Counted from the stretch's first letter, positions 25,807-34,630 are shown. The stretch: DNA of 39,362 bases from Phycisphaerae bacterium (GCA_030601845.1 JAUWAY010000023.1:1-39362); one strand, 5' to 3'. Program-made: numbers and translations. The notes: a model not told the origin generated them from the sequence alone.

Positions 25807-26458
25807 ATATCCTCCTTTCAAACCAAACACTCACCAAAACCGCAATGCCCGCCTGCCCCCGTACACCGTAGACGGGGGTCAACGCAAGGAATTCCGCACA
25901 CTTTAGGGAGATTATAGGGTATAGAGTTCGGACTTCAATAGGAAAAAGAGCGGGCAAAATTTTGTCAAATTTTAGCCATTTTTTTGTTGACTATTGTTTG
26001 ATAATATGTTAAAATACCCGCATGTTTTGCTTGTCCCTTAGGGGCCTGCCCCTTAGGGGAATAACCAATCATGAGCATTGAGAATCCAACTTTAGTTCAC
26101 TTTAGTCACTTTAGCTCGCTCTTAACTAAATTGCCCTCTACATCTGTCGAGGACTCTCTACAAATCAGCTCTTTTTATGCAAAACAAACCCAATTTGCCA
26201 GAGGGTAAAATTGATGCAAAGTGTGTGTTTACAAAGGATTATGAAGAAAAATGCGGATAGGGGCTATGAAAAAACAAACCCAATACAAACCCAATCAAAC
26301 CCAATCTTGTCCGCCATCTTGTCCGTCGTAGCTTTAGCGAAGACGGAAGCCTTGGCGAAGGCGGATTCAAACGGCGCATATTCACCACTGGCCGGCAGTT
26401 ATCTTATTATCTATAATACCACCCCAGAGCCGTTTACTAACAACCCAATCGGACAACT
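25807..26458. other. Repeat-rich 650-bp spacer right of the AAA/TOPRIM module
   Basis: Holds a hairpin CCCCCGT/ACGGGGG (25856-25878), two copies of CCCTTAGGGG (26035-26044 and 26050-26059), CACTTTAGT direct repeats near 26096-26115, three AAACCCAAT units near 26270-26306, and a hairpin TCCGTC..GACGGA near 26322-26346. An 85-codon frame at 26211 is made of these repeats and is not believed to be a gene. Confidence 0.55.
25987..26015 (+). promoter_or_regulatory. Candidate sigma-70 promoter
   Basis: TTGACT (25987-25992), 17-bp spacer, TAAAAT (26010-26015). The next real gene starts at 26459, so the leader would be long; the -35 hexamer also belongs to the ATTGACT repeat family and may be chance. 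Confidence 0.3.
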
Positions 26459-27154
26459 ATGCAAATGAGTGAGAAATTACCTGATACATCTTGTGAGCTG
26501 CTGAAGACAACGCTGAGGCGTTTTCTTGTCGTTGCCATTTTCGGCATCGCTCTTGCATACTTCGAGGCTGCTGTCGTTGTCTATCTGCGAGCTATCTTTC
26601 ATCCTGACGGTTTTACCTTTCCCTTAACCAGCTTTGGCATCAGTCCACTCTGGAAACAGCTTCGATTAACCGAAGTCGGCAGAGAGGCTGCCTCGATGGT
26701 TTTAATCTCTGCCGCTGCCTGGCTGTTCGGCCGAAATCTCCGGCAGAGATTCGCTTATTTTTTAACCATCTTCGCTGTCTGGGACATCTTCTATTACATC
26801 TGGCTCAAAGTCCTCATCAACTGGCCTACCTCAATAATGGATTGGGACATACTATTTCTTATACCAGTTACCTGGGCTGGCCCTGTCCTGGCCCCCGTCC
26901 TTATCTCATTTACACTGCTGGCCTTTGCCGTAATAATACTTTATAGAGACTCCTGCGCCATACCCCTTAAAGTAATCCTGGTGGACTGGCTCGGCTTTAT
27001 TCTTGCCGGTCTTGTCGTGGTTGTCTCTTTCTGCATTGCCGGCCTGCACATCACAAAGCCCGATTTCCAATCCCACTTTTATTGGCCGTTATTTGCCGCC
27101 GGTCTCTTATCCGCTATCGCGATTTTCCTGAAATGCCTCTTGAGATCCAAATAG
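26459..27154 (+). CDS. Polytopic membrane protein of unknown function
   Basis: The product is 231 aa with about six hydrophobic segments. Conserved-looking patches are YFEAAVVVYLRAIFHP near the N-terminus, REAASMVLISAAAWLFG, FAVWDIFYYIWLKVLINWP and WDILFLIPVTWAGPVLAP. I recall similar uncharacterised proteins in other bacteria but no assigned function. The start could be the ATG at 26459 or at 26465; no strong ribosome site is seen. Confidence 0.75.
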   Translation: MQMSEKLPDTSCELLKTTLRRFLVVAIFGIALAYFEAAVVVYLRAIFHPDGFTFPLTSFGISPLWKQLRLTEVGREAASMVLISAAAWLFGRNLRQRFAYFLTIFAVWDIFYYIWLKVLINWPTSIMDWDILFLIPVTWAGPVLAPVLISFTLLAFAVIILYRDSCAIPLKVILVDWLGFILAGLVVVVSFCIAGLHITKPDFQSHFYWPLFAAGLLSAIAIFLKCLLRSK

Positions 27155-27232
27155 CCCCGCAAAGGTATGCTTGTGAAATGTACTACCTCCGCCACTAAAA
27201 AGTAAATGAGTATAACCCGGCAATTATAGATG

Positions 27233-28831
27233 TCACCACCAGCTCGGCCCAACATCTTCAGGCGACAGTGGACCAATTCTGACCGAGTCCATCGAGACTT
27301 CATCGGCGCCGATATCCTTGGCCCCGTCATCACGCCGCTGCCCGTCCATATCGGTCACCACGTCCGGGTAATCGCCCACTGCGGCATCGATAGCAGGGCT
27401 GTCATCGGCTGGGCGATACAACCCATCGGCACCCTGTTCCAGTTTCGGGTCGACCATTGTGATTCCTGCATTCGGCTCGATACCCAGCTCGGCGCCGTGC
27501 ATTATATTGCCCTGCCAGGTGAAATTAGTCGGCGGGCCGAAATCCTCGATTTGCGTAATCAGCGGCGCGATGCTGCCCTTGACGATATTGTTGGCAATTG
27601 TGCAGTTATCGGGAGGCACAATCCCATTCGGAATATCGGCCTCGTGGAAATTGCCGATGCGGATATTTTCGCGGCAATTGACGAAACTATTGAAGGCAAT
27701 CAGGACGTTCCGGGTCTGGGCGTGGCCGCCATCGGTCAGGCCGGGGATGCCCGACTCCAGCACCATCGCGGCGCGGCCTCCTCCGCCGGCCAAATCGACG
27801 AAGTAATTGTTGATGATTGTGTGGTCTTCGGCCGTAATCCGAACGCCGCCGGTCTTGTCTTTGCCGTTTCCGAAGAAGAAATTGCCGGCCACCAGGACGC
27901 CCTTGCCCTGTCGCAGGACAAGGTCGCCTTCACATTCCACAAAAGTGTTATATCGGTAGATATTATAGCGGGATTTGTTGGAAATAATCTCGCCCTCGCC
28001 GCTGCAGTTATAGAAGTAATTGTGCTCCACTGTGGTGCGTGACTCAAAGGTTGAAACCGAACCACTCCCAACTCTGAAGATTTCAAAGCCATTACCGCCC
28101 TCCGGTGGTCTTGGTCTATCGCCAAAATAGTTATGGTCAATCTGATGGTTGTCAGGCGTTGAATCGACCTTCACCTTGACCATAACGTCCTTGTCCGTCT
28201 TGCCGGAAAAATAGCAGTGGTCCACCCGATTGTTGGAGCCGTTGAGAATAACCCATTTATGTTTGGTGGTAGTATCGGGCCTGCTGTAATTGATAATGGC
28301 GCAATTGGTCACGCGGCAATGATTAGCGGAGCTTTGGAATCGAATGGCGCCACTACTATTGTTCAGGTATCCATTGGTGAACGTCAGGCCGTCAACCACC
28401 AGGTAGCCGCCGCCAAGCCACAGAGAGGATTGGCCGCTGAGGATGACCTGGCCCGGCGTCTCGGCCCGAAGTTTGATGGGCTGTACCTTTGTGCCTTCAC
28501 CCTCAAACTCGATGTGGTCATCGGTCCATACACCGTTTGCCATAATCAGCGTGTCCCCCGGCTTGGCCGAATTCATCGCAGCAGTAATCTCAGCCGGATT
28601 TTTGACGTAATACACCGTCCCAGGCTGAGCGAACACAGCAAAATCAACGAAGTTAACCTTGCCACTATGATCGATATCTGCACCCTCACACCAATTATCC
28701 GCCGAGCACCCCTCGGCCAGCCATTGCTCTGCGAAAGCGCCAAGATTGGCCCAGGTGGTAGCCGATACGTCACCGGCCAGTCCCACCAGCAAAACAAAAC
28801 AAATTAAAGGAAGGTTTTTTCTTGTGCACAT
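27233..28831 (-). CDS. PL6-family polysaccharide lyase (chondroitinase B/alginate lyase type) with dockerin-like segment
   Basis: The product is 532 aa. Signal peptide (1-24), then a short dockerin-like calcium motif (residues about 26-70: NLGAFAEQWL...ADIDHSGKVNFVDFAVFA), common in planctomycete secreted enzymes. From about 73 there is a right-handed parallel beta-helix beginning YYVKNPAEITAAMNSAKPGDTL. The PL6 catalytic pair is visible: Lys286 in SNKSRYNIYRYNTF and Arg307 in LVLRQGKG, 21 residues apart as in chondroitinase B. It should cleave uronate-containing polysaccharides (alginate or dermatan/chondroitin) by beta-elimination, outside the cytoplasm. The substrate cannot be fixed from this alone. 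TATAAT lies only 8 bp before the start codon, which would make the mRNA nearly leaderless. Confidence 0.88.
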   Translation of the reverse strand: MCTRKNLPLICFVLLVGLAGDVSATTWANLGAFAEQWLAEGCSADNWCEGADIDHSGKVNFVDFAVFAQPGTVYYVKNPAEITAAMNSAKPGDTLIMANGVWTDDHIEFEGEGTKVQPIKLRAETPGQVILSGQSSLWLGGGYLVVDGLTFTNGYLNNSSGAIRFQSSANHCRVTNCAIINYSRPDTTTKHKWVILNGSNNRVDHCYFSGKTDKDVMVKVKVDSTPDNHQIDHNYFGDRPRPPEGGNGFEIFRVGSGSVSTFESRTTVEHNYFYNCSGEGEIISNKSRYNIYRYNTFVECEGDLVLRQGKGVLVAGNFFFGNGKDKTGGVRITAEDHTIINNYFVDLAGGGGRAAMVLESGIPGLTDGGHAQTRNVLIAFNSFVNCRENIRIGNFHEADIPNGIVPPDNCTIANNIVKGSIAPLITQIEDFGPPTNFTWQGNIMHGAELGIEPNAGITMVDPKLEQGADGLYRPADDSPAIDAAVGDYPDVVTDMDGQRRDDGAKDIGADEVSMDSVRIGPLSPEDVGPSWW

Positions 28832-29083
28832 TAGTTTTATTATACCATATTTTCGCCTTTTTTAGTAATCACGTCTGGGTAGAATGCAAGATATGCCCGG
28901 TGCTGGATTTAATCCTGGTACAGCGTCTATAAGTAGCGGACAAACAGAAACGAGCCGCAGAAGTTGCGCAAAAAAACCTCTTCGATAAATGCGGGCAGAC
29001 ATACGTCCGCATTTTCTACTTTTGCACTTTTAGCTTTTATTGTTCTCTGATGTATTCGTTCCGCCCGGCTTTCTATACGGTAC

Positions 29084-30145
29084 TCACTGTTTCTTATTGT
29101 TCGTATCTTGCATAAATCCTTCGAACTTGCCGAAAATCATCTTCCCGGCCGAGGTCTGCAGCGAGCTGGTTATGCTGAGGATGACTTCTCGCCCAATCTT
29201 GCTGCGAGCTTCTTCAACGACAACCATTGTACCATCGGGCAGGTAACCGATACCCTGCTCCGCCTCTTCCCCGGGCTTTATGATTTTAACCCCCATAGTC
29301 TCACCCGGCAGAGCGATTACTTTTAGCGAATTGGCCAAATCATTTATATTCAGTACATCAACCTCGCGTACTTGTGCAACCTTGCTGAGGTTATAGTCAG
29401 TTGTTGCCAATCGGGCGTCGTAATGCTTGGTAAGCATCATCAATTTCTCATCAACGCCTTTGACTTCCTCGACCTCTGAAATGACACTGTCATCAATCTT
29501 CACATCAATTACCGAATTTGCCTGCATCTTGTTAAGTATATCAAGTCCCCGTCTGCCGCGGTTTCGCTTGAGCTTGTCAGCCGAGTCCGCTATCAGCTGC
29601 AGCTCGTTGAGCACAAAACGCGGGACAACCAGCGGAGCGTCAAATAATTTACTCTGATACAGGTCTGCAATCCGCCCATCAATGATTGCCGACGTATCCA
29701 GAATCAACGGCCGGGTACCTTTGGTCTGCTTGGTGAATTCAACGTAAGGAACCACAAAACGCACATCGTCCTTTGTCCGCATCACAATACTGATGACAAG
29801 GAAGCATATGCATATCCCCATCATCCATTTAATTGAATGAACCGCTGTTTCGTTCAGGCCGAGTCTATAAATCTCAATTATCCCATCCAAAACCTTCGCC
29901 AAGGCCCAACTGAAGAATATGCCAACTAAAAGCGCAAAAAACACCCCGGCCAGCGCTCTTAAAGACTTCTTCGGCGTAAGAACATCTACAGAAAGCGTGA
30001 CCAATGCCAGCCCCAAACCGCTCCAGAGGATCACGTAAAAATTCGGCCTGCCAACTTCCCCAGAAATACCGGGCAAACTCAAATTGACAAGTAATACTGC
30101 CAGGATGATAACGATAAAGATAAGTCTGAAAATCCAGAGTAACAT
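29084..30145 (-). CDS. PIN-TRAM domain membrane protein (YacL-like)
   Basis: The product is 353 aa. Four membrane helices in the first about 125 residues, then a PIN nuclease domain with the acidic residues in LDTSAIIDGRIADL, LNELQLIAD, VDEKLM and ATTDYNL, then a TRAM RNA-binding domain (ALPGETMGVKIIKPGEEAEQGIGYLPDGTMVVVEEA). This is the layout of Bacillus YacL, an uncharacterised putative RNase anchored to the membrane. No disruption is seen. Flanking spacers carry no gene. Confidence 0.93.
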   Translation of the reverse strand: MLLWIFRLIFIVIILAVLLVNLSLPGISGEVGRPNFYVILWSGLGLALVTLSVDVLTPKKSLRALAGVFFALLVGIFFSWALAKVLDGIIEIYRLGLNETAVHSIKWMMGICICFLVISIVMRTKDDVRFVVPYVEFTKQTKGTRPLILDTSAIIDGRIADLYQSKLFDAPLVVPRFVLNELQLIADSADKLKRNRGRRGLDILNKMQANSVIDVKIDDSVISEVEEVKGVDEKLMMLTKHYDARLATTDYNLSKVAQVREVDVLNINDLANSLKVIALPGETMGVKIIKPGEEAEQGIGYLPDGTMVVVEEARSKIGREVILSITSSLQTSAGKMIFGKFEGFMQDTNNKKQ

Positions 30146-30480
30146 AGTTATAAACCTCCAAAAAATATGATAATAGTTTTGTTATTTATAATACCAGCTA
30201 TTTTACTGCGCATCCAAATGGTTCGCAATGATTATTTGTATATGCCATTCGGCGGAGCATCAGGCCATTATAAAAAGCATTATTATAGCCGGGACCTCCG
30301 CTAAAACCAGAATTACTTGTTTATACCAATAATTTATGTGCACTTCACGTTCCCGGCTAACCGTTACGAATATTTGTCCACCTGCTTCACCCAGCCTGCC
30401 GTTTTGCTCGCCGTTTACCCGCTACCCTTCAGCGTTCCAGATTGCCTGCTTGACATTCGATATTTCCCCGCCGATGACTG
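30146..30480. other. 335-bp spacer without recognisable features
   Basis: No gene on either strand matches a family. It separates the PIN-TRAM gene from the end of the oxidoreductase gene. It could hold the PIN-TRAM promoter. Confidence 0.5.
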
Positions 30481-31839
30481 TTACACCTGCTCAGATACCT
30501 CATACTGCTTGCGGTAGTTGCGTTTCACCAGCTTGTTGGCCTCGGCATTGTCGATGAATCGCTCAGTCTTCGGGTCGAACCGCAACGACTGGTTGCCGAC
30601 GCGGTGCGCGATGTTGCCCATATGCACCAGCGATAAACTGGGGTGGATGATTTCAACATCTGCATTGGGGACTTTGCGGCTCTTGATACAATCCAGGAAG
30701 TTCTGCTCATGCTCGATATCAGCGGGTCGGCCATACATCTTCTCCACGACCTCGCCGCCGGAGGTCATTGTTATCCACCCGCCGCCGTGCCGGCCGACTA
30801 TCATCAGCTCCTCTGAGCCGTACAACTCGATGCGCGTGGCGTTCTGAGTCCAGTAGGGAAACTCGTCCTTGCGGCGGATAGTGCCGGTCGTCTTACGCAT
30901 ATAGCGAGGATAACCCGTCTGTTCAAAGGTCATTATAAAGTCATCAAAGCCAAAAGAAGCGACCTGGACGTCGGGCACTTCGGCGTCATCACCTTTATAC
31001 TGCAGACGGCCTGCCGTGCAGGAGGTAGTCCTCGGCATACCCGGGTTGCCCATAAGCATCATAGCCAGGTCGAGCTGGTGGATGCCGTCGTTGGCCATAT
31101 CCCCGCCGCTGAAGTCCCAGAAGAAATGCCAGCCTTTTTTGAAGATGTTCTGGTGATATGGGCGTTCCGGTGCCGCTCCGAGCCAGGCGTCCCAGCTGAA
31201 GCCGCTGGGCGGTGTGCCGGCATCGCCCAGGTGTAACGGACCGCCTGGCTTGAGGTTGTACACCTTCACCAGCCGGATGTCGCCGAGCTTGCCGCTTTTG
31301 ACGTAATCACATGCTGCAAAGTTGTACGGTGCGCTTCGGTTTTGCACGCCAACCTGGACAATGCGCTTGTATTTGCGTGCCGCCTCTGTCATCTTTCGGC
31401 TCTCCCAGATGTTGTGCGAGTGTGGCTTCTCAACATAAACATCCTTGCCGGCCTGGCAGGCAAGGATAGTCGCCGGCGCGTGCCAGTGGTCCGGCAGGCC
31501 TATCAGTACACCATCCACATCTTTGGAGTCGAACACCTGCCGCATCTCCTTGACTGCCTTCGGCCTGCGGCCCTGTTGGTTGGCCACTTTCTGGGCTGCT
31601 GTTTCCAGGCGCTCTTCGTGCAGGTCACAGACGTAACTAATCTCGGCGCCGCACTCGAGCAGACCCTGTGTAACCAGCCTGCCGCGACCCCCGCAACCAA
31701 TCAGCGCAATATTCACACGCTCATTGGCACCCAGCGCGCGTGCCGGATTGACAGCCGACAGTGCCATCCCGCTCAGGGCAGTCCCCGAAATGGCCTTGCC
31801 GGACTTCGATAGAAAATGCCTTCTGGTTATTCGTTCCAT
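30481..31839 (-). CDS. Tat-exported Gfo/Idh/MocA family oxidoreductase
   Basis: The start is the ATG at 31839, which has AGGAGG nine bases upstream; the frame is open 28 codons further but unsupported. The product is 452 aa. The N-terminus MERITRRHFLSKSGKAISG is a twin-arginine signal. The NAD(P)-binding Rossmann motif is VNIALIGCGGRGR, and the family motif VEKPHSHN follows. The C-terminal region has GGDMANDGIHQLDLAMMLMG. Planctomycetes carry many such paralogues that oxidise or reduce sugars or inositols, often outside the cytoplasm with tightly bound cofactor. The substrate is unknown. Confidence 0.92.
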   Translation of the reverse strand: MERITRRHFLSKSGKAISGTALSGMALSAVNPARALGANERVNIALIGCGGRGRLVTQGLLECGAEISYVCDLHEERLETAAQKVANQQGRRPKAVKEMRQVFDSKDVDGVLIGLPDHWHAPATILACQAGKDVYVEKPHSHNIWESRKMTEAARKYKRIVQVGVQNRSAPYNFAACDYVKSGKLGDIRLVKVYNLKPGGPLHLGDAGTPPSGFSWDAWLGAAPERPYHQNIFKKGWHFFWDFSGGDMANDGIHQLDLAMMLMGNPGMPRTTSCTAGRLQYKGDDAEVPDVQVASFGFDDFIMTFEQTGYPRYMRKTTGTIRRKDEFPYWTQNATRIELYGSEELMIVGRHGGGWITMTSGGEVVEKMYGRPADIEHEQNFLDCIKSRKVPNADVEIIHPSLSLVHMGNIAHRVGNQSLRFDPKTERFIDNAEANKLVKRNYRKQYEVSEQV

Positions 31840-31892
31840 AATACTACCTCCTGATAAATATGTGTTCTTTCGCAACAAAATGTATTGATTAT

Positions 31893-32075
31893 CTAAAACC
31901 TTTCGATATAAGCCGCAAAGCAATATTTTAACTTTAGCCGGTTTTCATCGCGAGCTATGCTCGCAACGTTAGCTCTCTGCTGAGCCATGCCTTTTGTCAC
32001 CGCAAGGCCAATGCCCCGACTGCCTCCAGTAACCAGAGCCGTCTTGGCCGATAAGCTGAAAAGCTCGCTATCCAT
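31893..32075 (-). pseudogene. Short-chain dehydrogenase/reductase N-terminal remnant
   Basis: The frame encodes 60 residues. The first about 48 are a normal SDR N-terminus (LSAKTALVTGGSRGIGLAV, with TGxxxGIG cofactor loop), then homology stops at ENRLK and twelve unrelated residues precede a stop. A full SDR is about 250 aa, so about 80 percent is missing. The break is about 90 bp before the oxidoreductase start, suggesting a deletion that fused the remnant to the present upstream region. Confidence 0.75.
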
Positions 32076-32257
32076 AACTTGATATTAGAACAGAAAGACT
32101 GTCAAATAGCAAGAGCACAAATAGCTTTTCTGAGTATTTAGCCCCCAATTTTATCGAGAAGATTATATTTAGCCCCCGAATTTGATACGGCTGGCCGGGT
32201 CTGCTTATCAGTTACGTTTGTGAACTGGGCTTCGTTGGTAAGGAGTCAGTAATTACT

Positions 32258-32692
32258 CTAATCTGCGATATCCTCGTCAAAAAACTTCTTTGCTCTCTGT
32301 CTTTTCAGGAGACTTCGCCGCTTCTTTTCCTCCAATCGCCGCAGCTTGGCTGAGGTCGGGATTTTTGTCTTTTTGCGTACAGGTTTGGTTTTTAGCGCCT
32401 CCGTCAATAACTGTTGCAATCGCTCGATGGCAGCCACACGATTTGCTTTCTGTGTTCGATGCCGCTGCGAAACAACCCTTATGACGTTATTTTTGTTAGC
32501 TCGCGTTGCGAGGCGTTTTAGTATTCGCTGCTTTTGAATGTCGGAAAGACTCCCGCAATTCGGCACGTCAAAGAAGAGTGTTACCCGGGTGTTGACTTTG
32601 TTGACATTTTGTCCGCCCGGACCGGAGCTGCGAGAGAATTTGAAAACAAGTTCATCTTCAGAAATGAAAATACCTTTCTTTATTTCAATCAT
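32258..32692 (-). CDS. arfB: Alternative ribosome-rescue factor ArfB (peptidyl-tRNA hydrolase, YaeJ)
   Basis: I chose the ATG at 32692, giving 144 aa, because it aligns with the family N-terminus (MIEIKKGIFISEDELVFKFS); ATG at 32701 and a longer frame to 32779 are possible. The catalytic GGQ is in SSGPGGQNVNKVNTRVTL. The C-terminal tail is very basic (KLRRLEEKKRRSLLKRQRAK), as needed to enter the empty mRNA channel of stalled ribosomes. It hydrolyses peptidyl-tRNA on non-stop ribosomes. A truncated second copy of its 5' end is found at 33827-33934. Confidence 0.92.
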   Translation of the reverse strand: MIEIKKGIFISEDELVFKFSRSSGPGGQNVNKVNTRVTLFFDVPNCGSLSDIQKQRILKRLATRANKNNVIRVVSQRHRTQKANRVAAIERLQQLLTEALKTKPVRKKTKIPTSAKLRRLEEKKRRSLLKRQRAKKFFDEDIAD

Positions 32693-32940
32693 TGCACTCA
32701 TTCCGAAATCGTTTGATTTTTGCTTTGCTTTGAATTTACTAAATTGGCCAAAATAGTCAACAACTTCGCTGAGTGGCAAGTTATTGCGAGGGCAATGGGG
32801 GATATGCTGCGCCTGCTTGTTTTTTGCCTTGAACGGGAGCTAAACAGGTTGTAGTATCGATGTATTCGCATTTTGGAATTTCCACAAGGAGAGCTGGAAA
32901 GTAACCAAATTTTTTACCTTTAGAAATTAAGGAGATAAAA

Positions 32941-33834
32941 ATGGAAACGAGAAAGGCAAAAACAACAGTGATAGTTAGCCTGGGAGTTTTAGCTGGGCTG
33001 TTGTGGTTTTCGCTGCTTGCTATAGCTGTGGATTCGGAGCCGAGCGGGGCCAGGCAAGATGTCAAGCCGGATGTTGAAGGATTAAGGGCAGGGAAAAATT
33101 TTCTTCCAACGAAGGTTTACAGCGTCGAAGATGACCAGGCAATCCTGAAGCTCTTTGAGGATTTGCGTGTTGCTGACGTTTCTGATGGGATGGACAAAGC
33201 CGGGCTGCACAATATCGGTCTGATGTCCCCGCAAATCCGGCCTGCCTGGAAAGACACCGAGCATTTCACGCACCGCTTTGTTGGGATTGCGTTGACCGTT
33301 CGATACGTTCCGACGAACAGGCCGCCGGCAGCTCGGATGGAAGCGGCGGAGTTTAATCACTGGGTCGGGCAGTGGTATAAGACGATATCGAGTGCGCCGT
33401 TTGTTGAGCTTATTCGTGAGGGGACAGCTCTGGTCTTCGACGATGCTCCGAATGCGGATGTGGGCTCGATCGGGTCTAACAACATTATGGGCTGGAGGGT
33501 GCGTGGATGTGTTGGGGTCGTCACCAATGCGACTGCCCGTGACACTGATGAGATTGCAGCCGAAAAGATTCCCCTTTACTTCAGGCAGCCGGGCAGAGGC
33601 ATTAAGCCGGGCCGAAACGAAATTGAATCCGTGAACCGGCCCATCGTTTGTGGCGGCGTTTTAGTCGAGCCGGGCGATGTTATCGTCGCTGACGGGGATG
33701 GTGCGATCGTCGTGCCCCGGGCAAGGGCGAAGGAAGTGGGTGAATATGCCAGAGCAACGCTTGAGAAGGACAAGGCCGGGCGGCGGAAACTATATGAAAA
33801 GCTCGGATTAAAGCCGGATAATTCGGTCAAATGA
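32941..33834 (+). CDS. Exported RraA/HMG-aldolase-like protein
   Basis: The product is 297 aa with a strong ribosome site (AAGGAGA). An N-terminal hydrophobic segment (about 9-29) is a signal peptide or anchor. The RraA-like fold (residues about 65-280) shows LRVADVSDGMDKAG, the pocket region VFDDAPNADVGSIGSNN and GDVIVADGDGAIVVPRARA. Related proteins are 4-hydroxy-4-methyl-2-oxoglutarate aldolases or RNase E inhibitors and are normally cytoplasmic, so export is unusual. The gene lies between arfB and the truncated arfB copy. Confidence 0.85.
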   Translation: METRKAKTTVIVSLGVLAGLLWFSLLAIAVDSEPSGARQDVKPDVEGLRAGKNFLPTKVYSVEDDQAILKLFEDLRVADVSDGMDKAGLHNIGLMSPQIRPAWKDTEHFTHRFVGIALTVRYVPTNRPPAARMEAAEFNHWVGQWYKTISSAPFVELIREGTALVFDDAPNADVGSIGSNNIMGWRVRGCVGVVTNATARDTDEIAAEKIPLYFRQPGRGIKPGRNEIESVNRPIVCGGVLVEPGDVIVADGDGAIVVPRARAKEVGEYARATLEKDKAGRRKLYEKLGLKPDNSVK

Positions 33835-33934
33835 CGGCGAGCAGGACTTTTGTTTGTTCCTGTCCGGAGCTTAGAGAGAACTTAAAAACAAGCTCGTCTT
33901 CAGGGATGAAGATTTTGTTTTTTATTTCAATCGT
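33827..33934 (-). pseudogene. Truncated second copy of the arfB 5' end
   Basis: Read on the minus strand it gives TIEIKNKIFIPEDELVFKFS then LSSGQEQTKVLLAVI and a stop. The first 24 residues are close to those of the arfB at 32692 (MIEIKKGIFISEDELVFKFS). Homology ends just at the GGQ motif, so it is non-functional, and the ATG is replaced by ACG. Its end overlaps the last bases of the RraA-like gene. The two copies are in the same orientation and flank that gene. Confidence 0.75.
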
Positions 33935-33971
33935 CGATAATCGCCAATCTTATCAATTGAGGGGGGTGAAA

Positions 33972-34042
33972 TGGAGACGAAGGGAATCGAACCCTCATTT
34001 CCGCGATGCGACCGCGGCGTGCTCCCGTTACACTACGTCCCC
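33972..34042 (-). tRNA. tRNA-Ala (anticodon CGC)
   Basis: A 71-nt cloverleaf on the minus strand. The acceptor pairs GGGGACG with CGTCTCC, including the G3-U70 wobble that identifies tRNA-Ala; the discriminator is A. The anticodon stem CCGCG/CGCGG holds the loop GTCGCAT, anticodon CGC. The T-arm contains TTCGATT. The D-stem is GTGT/GCAC with a 7-nt loop. CCA is not encoded. Confidence 0.9.
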
Positions 34043-34117
34043 AAGCTATCTTCGCAAACTATTTTATAGCAAAGTCGTGAAGATTCAAAAGCTTTTTCGG
34101 GTGCGCGGGACAATTTC

Positions 34118-34630
34118 TTAAAACTGCCATTTTTCGTAGCAGAGGATTTTTTTCAGTGGCAGTCGCCTCGGCTCTTTCGGCTTGTCGGCGGCATAGCCGA
34201 GGGCCATAAGCTCAATTACAGCGATGTCTTCTGGGATACCGAGTATGGCCCTGACCTTTTCCGGATAGAACGAGCCAATCCAGCAGGTTGCCAGGCCTAA
34301 ATCGGCTGCCTGCAGTGCGATGTGCTCGAGTGCGATGGCGACGTCGATAGGCCCGATGGCCTGGCCGCATCGCATTACTTCATCAGTGTTGCTGCAGGCA
34401 ACTATGATTGCTGCGGCATTTTCGAGAAACAGTTGGTTGTTAGCGGCTTCGGCAAGCCGGCGGCGGACAGCTTTGTCCGTTACGACTACAAAGCGCCAGT
34501 CCTGCAAATTCTTTGCCGAGGGCGCCAGCCGGGCCGCCTCAAAAATTTGGTCGAGCTTTTCCTGCTCTATGGGCCTGTCCTGATATGCCCGGCAGGAATA
34601 TCTCTTGCGAATGGGTTCGAGTACTGTCAT
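34118..34630 (-). CDS. Nitroreductase-family FMN oxidoreductase
   Basis: The product is 170 aa. N-terminal FMN-contact motif RKRYSCRAYQDRPI, then ARLAPSAKNLQDWRFVVV, IALEHIALQAADLGLATCWIGSF and the C-terminal LMALGYAADKPKEPRR. This is the compact single-domain nitroreductase type that usually dimerises and binds FMN; the substrate is unknown. It is upstream of and in line with tRNA-Ala. A heptad repeat array adjoins its start. Confidence 0.92.
   Translation of the reverse strand: MTVLEPIRKRYSCRAYQDRPIEQEKLDQIFEAARLAPSAKNLQDWRFVVVTDKAVRRRLAEAANNQLFLENAAAIIVACSNTDEVMRCGQAIGPIDVAIALEHIALQAADLGLATCWIGSFYPEKVRAILGIPEDIAVIELMALGYAADKPKEPRRLPLKKILCYEKWQF

Noticed and set aside
26211-26468. 85-codon open frame on the plus strand
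   Set aside because: It is made of short intergenic repeats (AAACCCAAT units and a GCTTTAGCGAAG hairpin), has no ribosome site and overlaps the next gene.
27230-28042. 270-codon open frame on the plus strand
   Set aside because: It is antisense to the PL6 lyase, whose frame has a signal peptide, a beta-helix and catalytic residues.
33831-34121. 96-codon open frame on the plus strand
   Set aside because: It reads the antisense of the arfB fragment and of tRNA-Ala.
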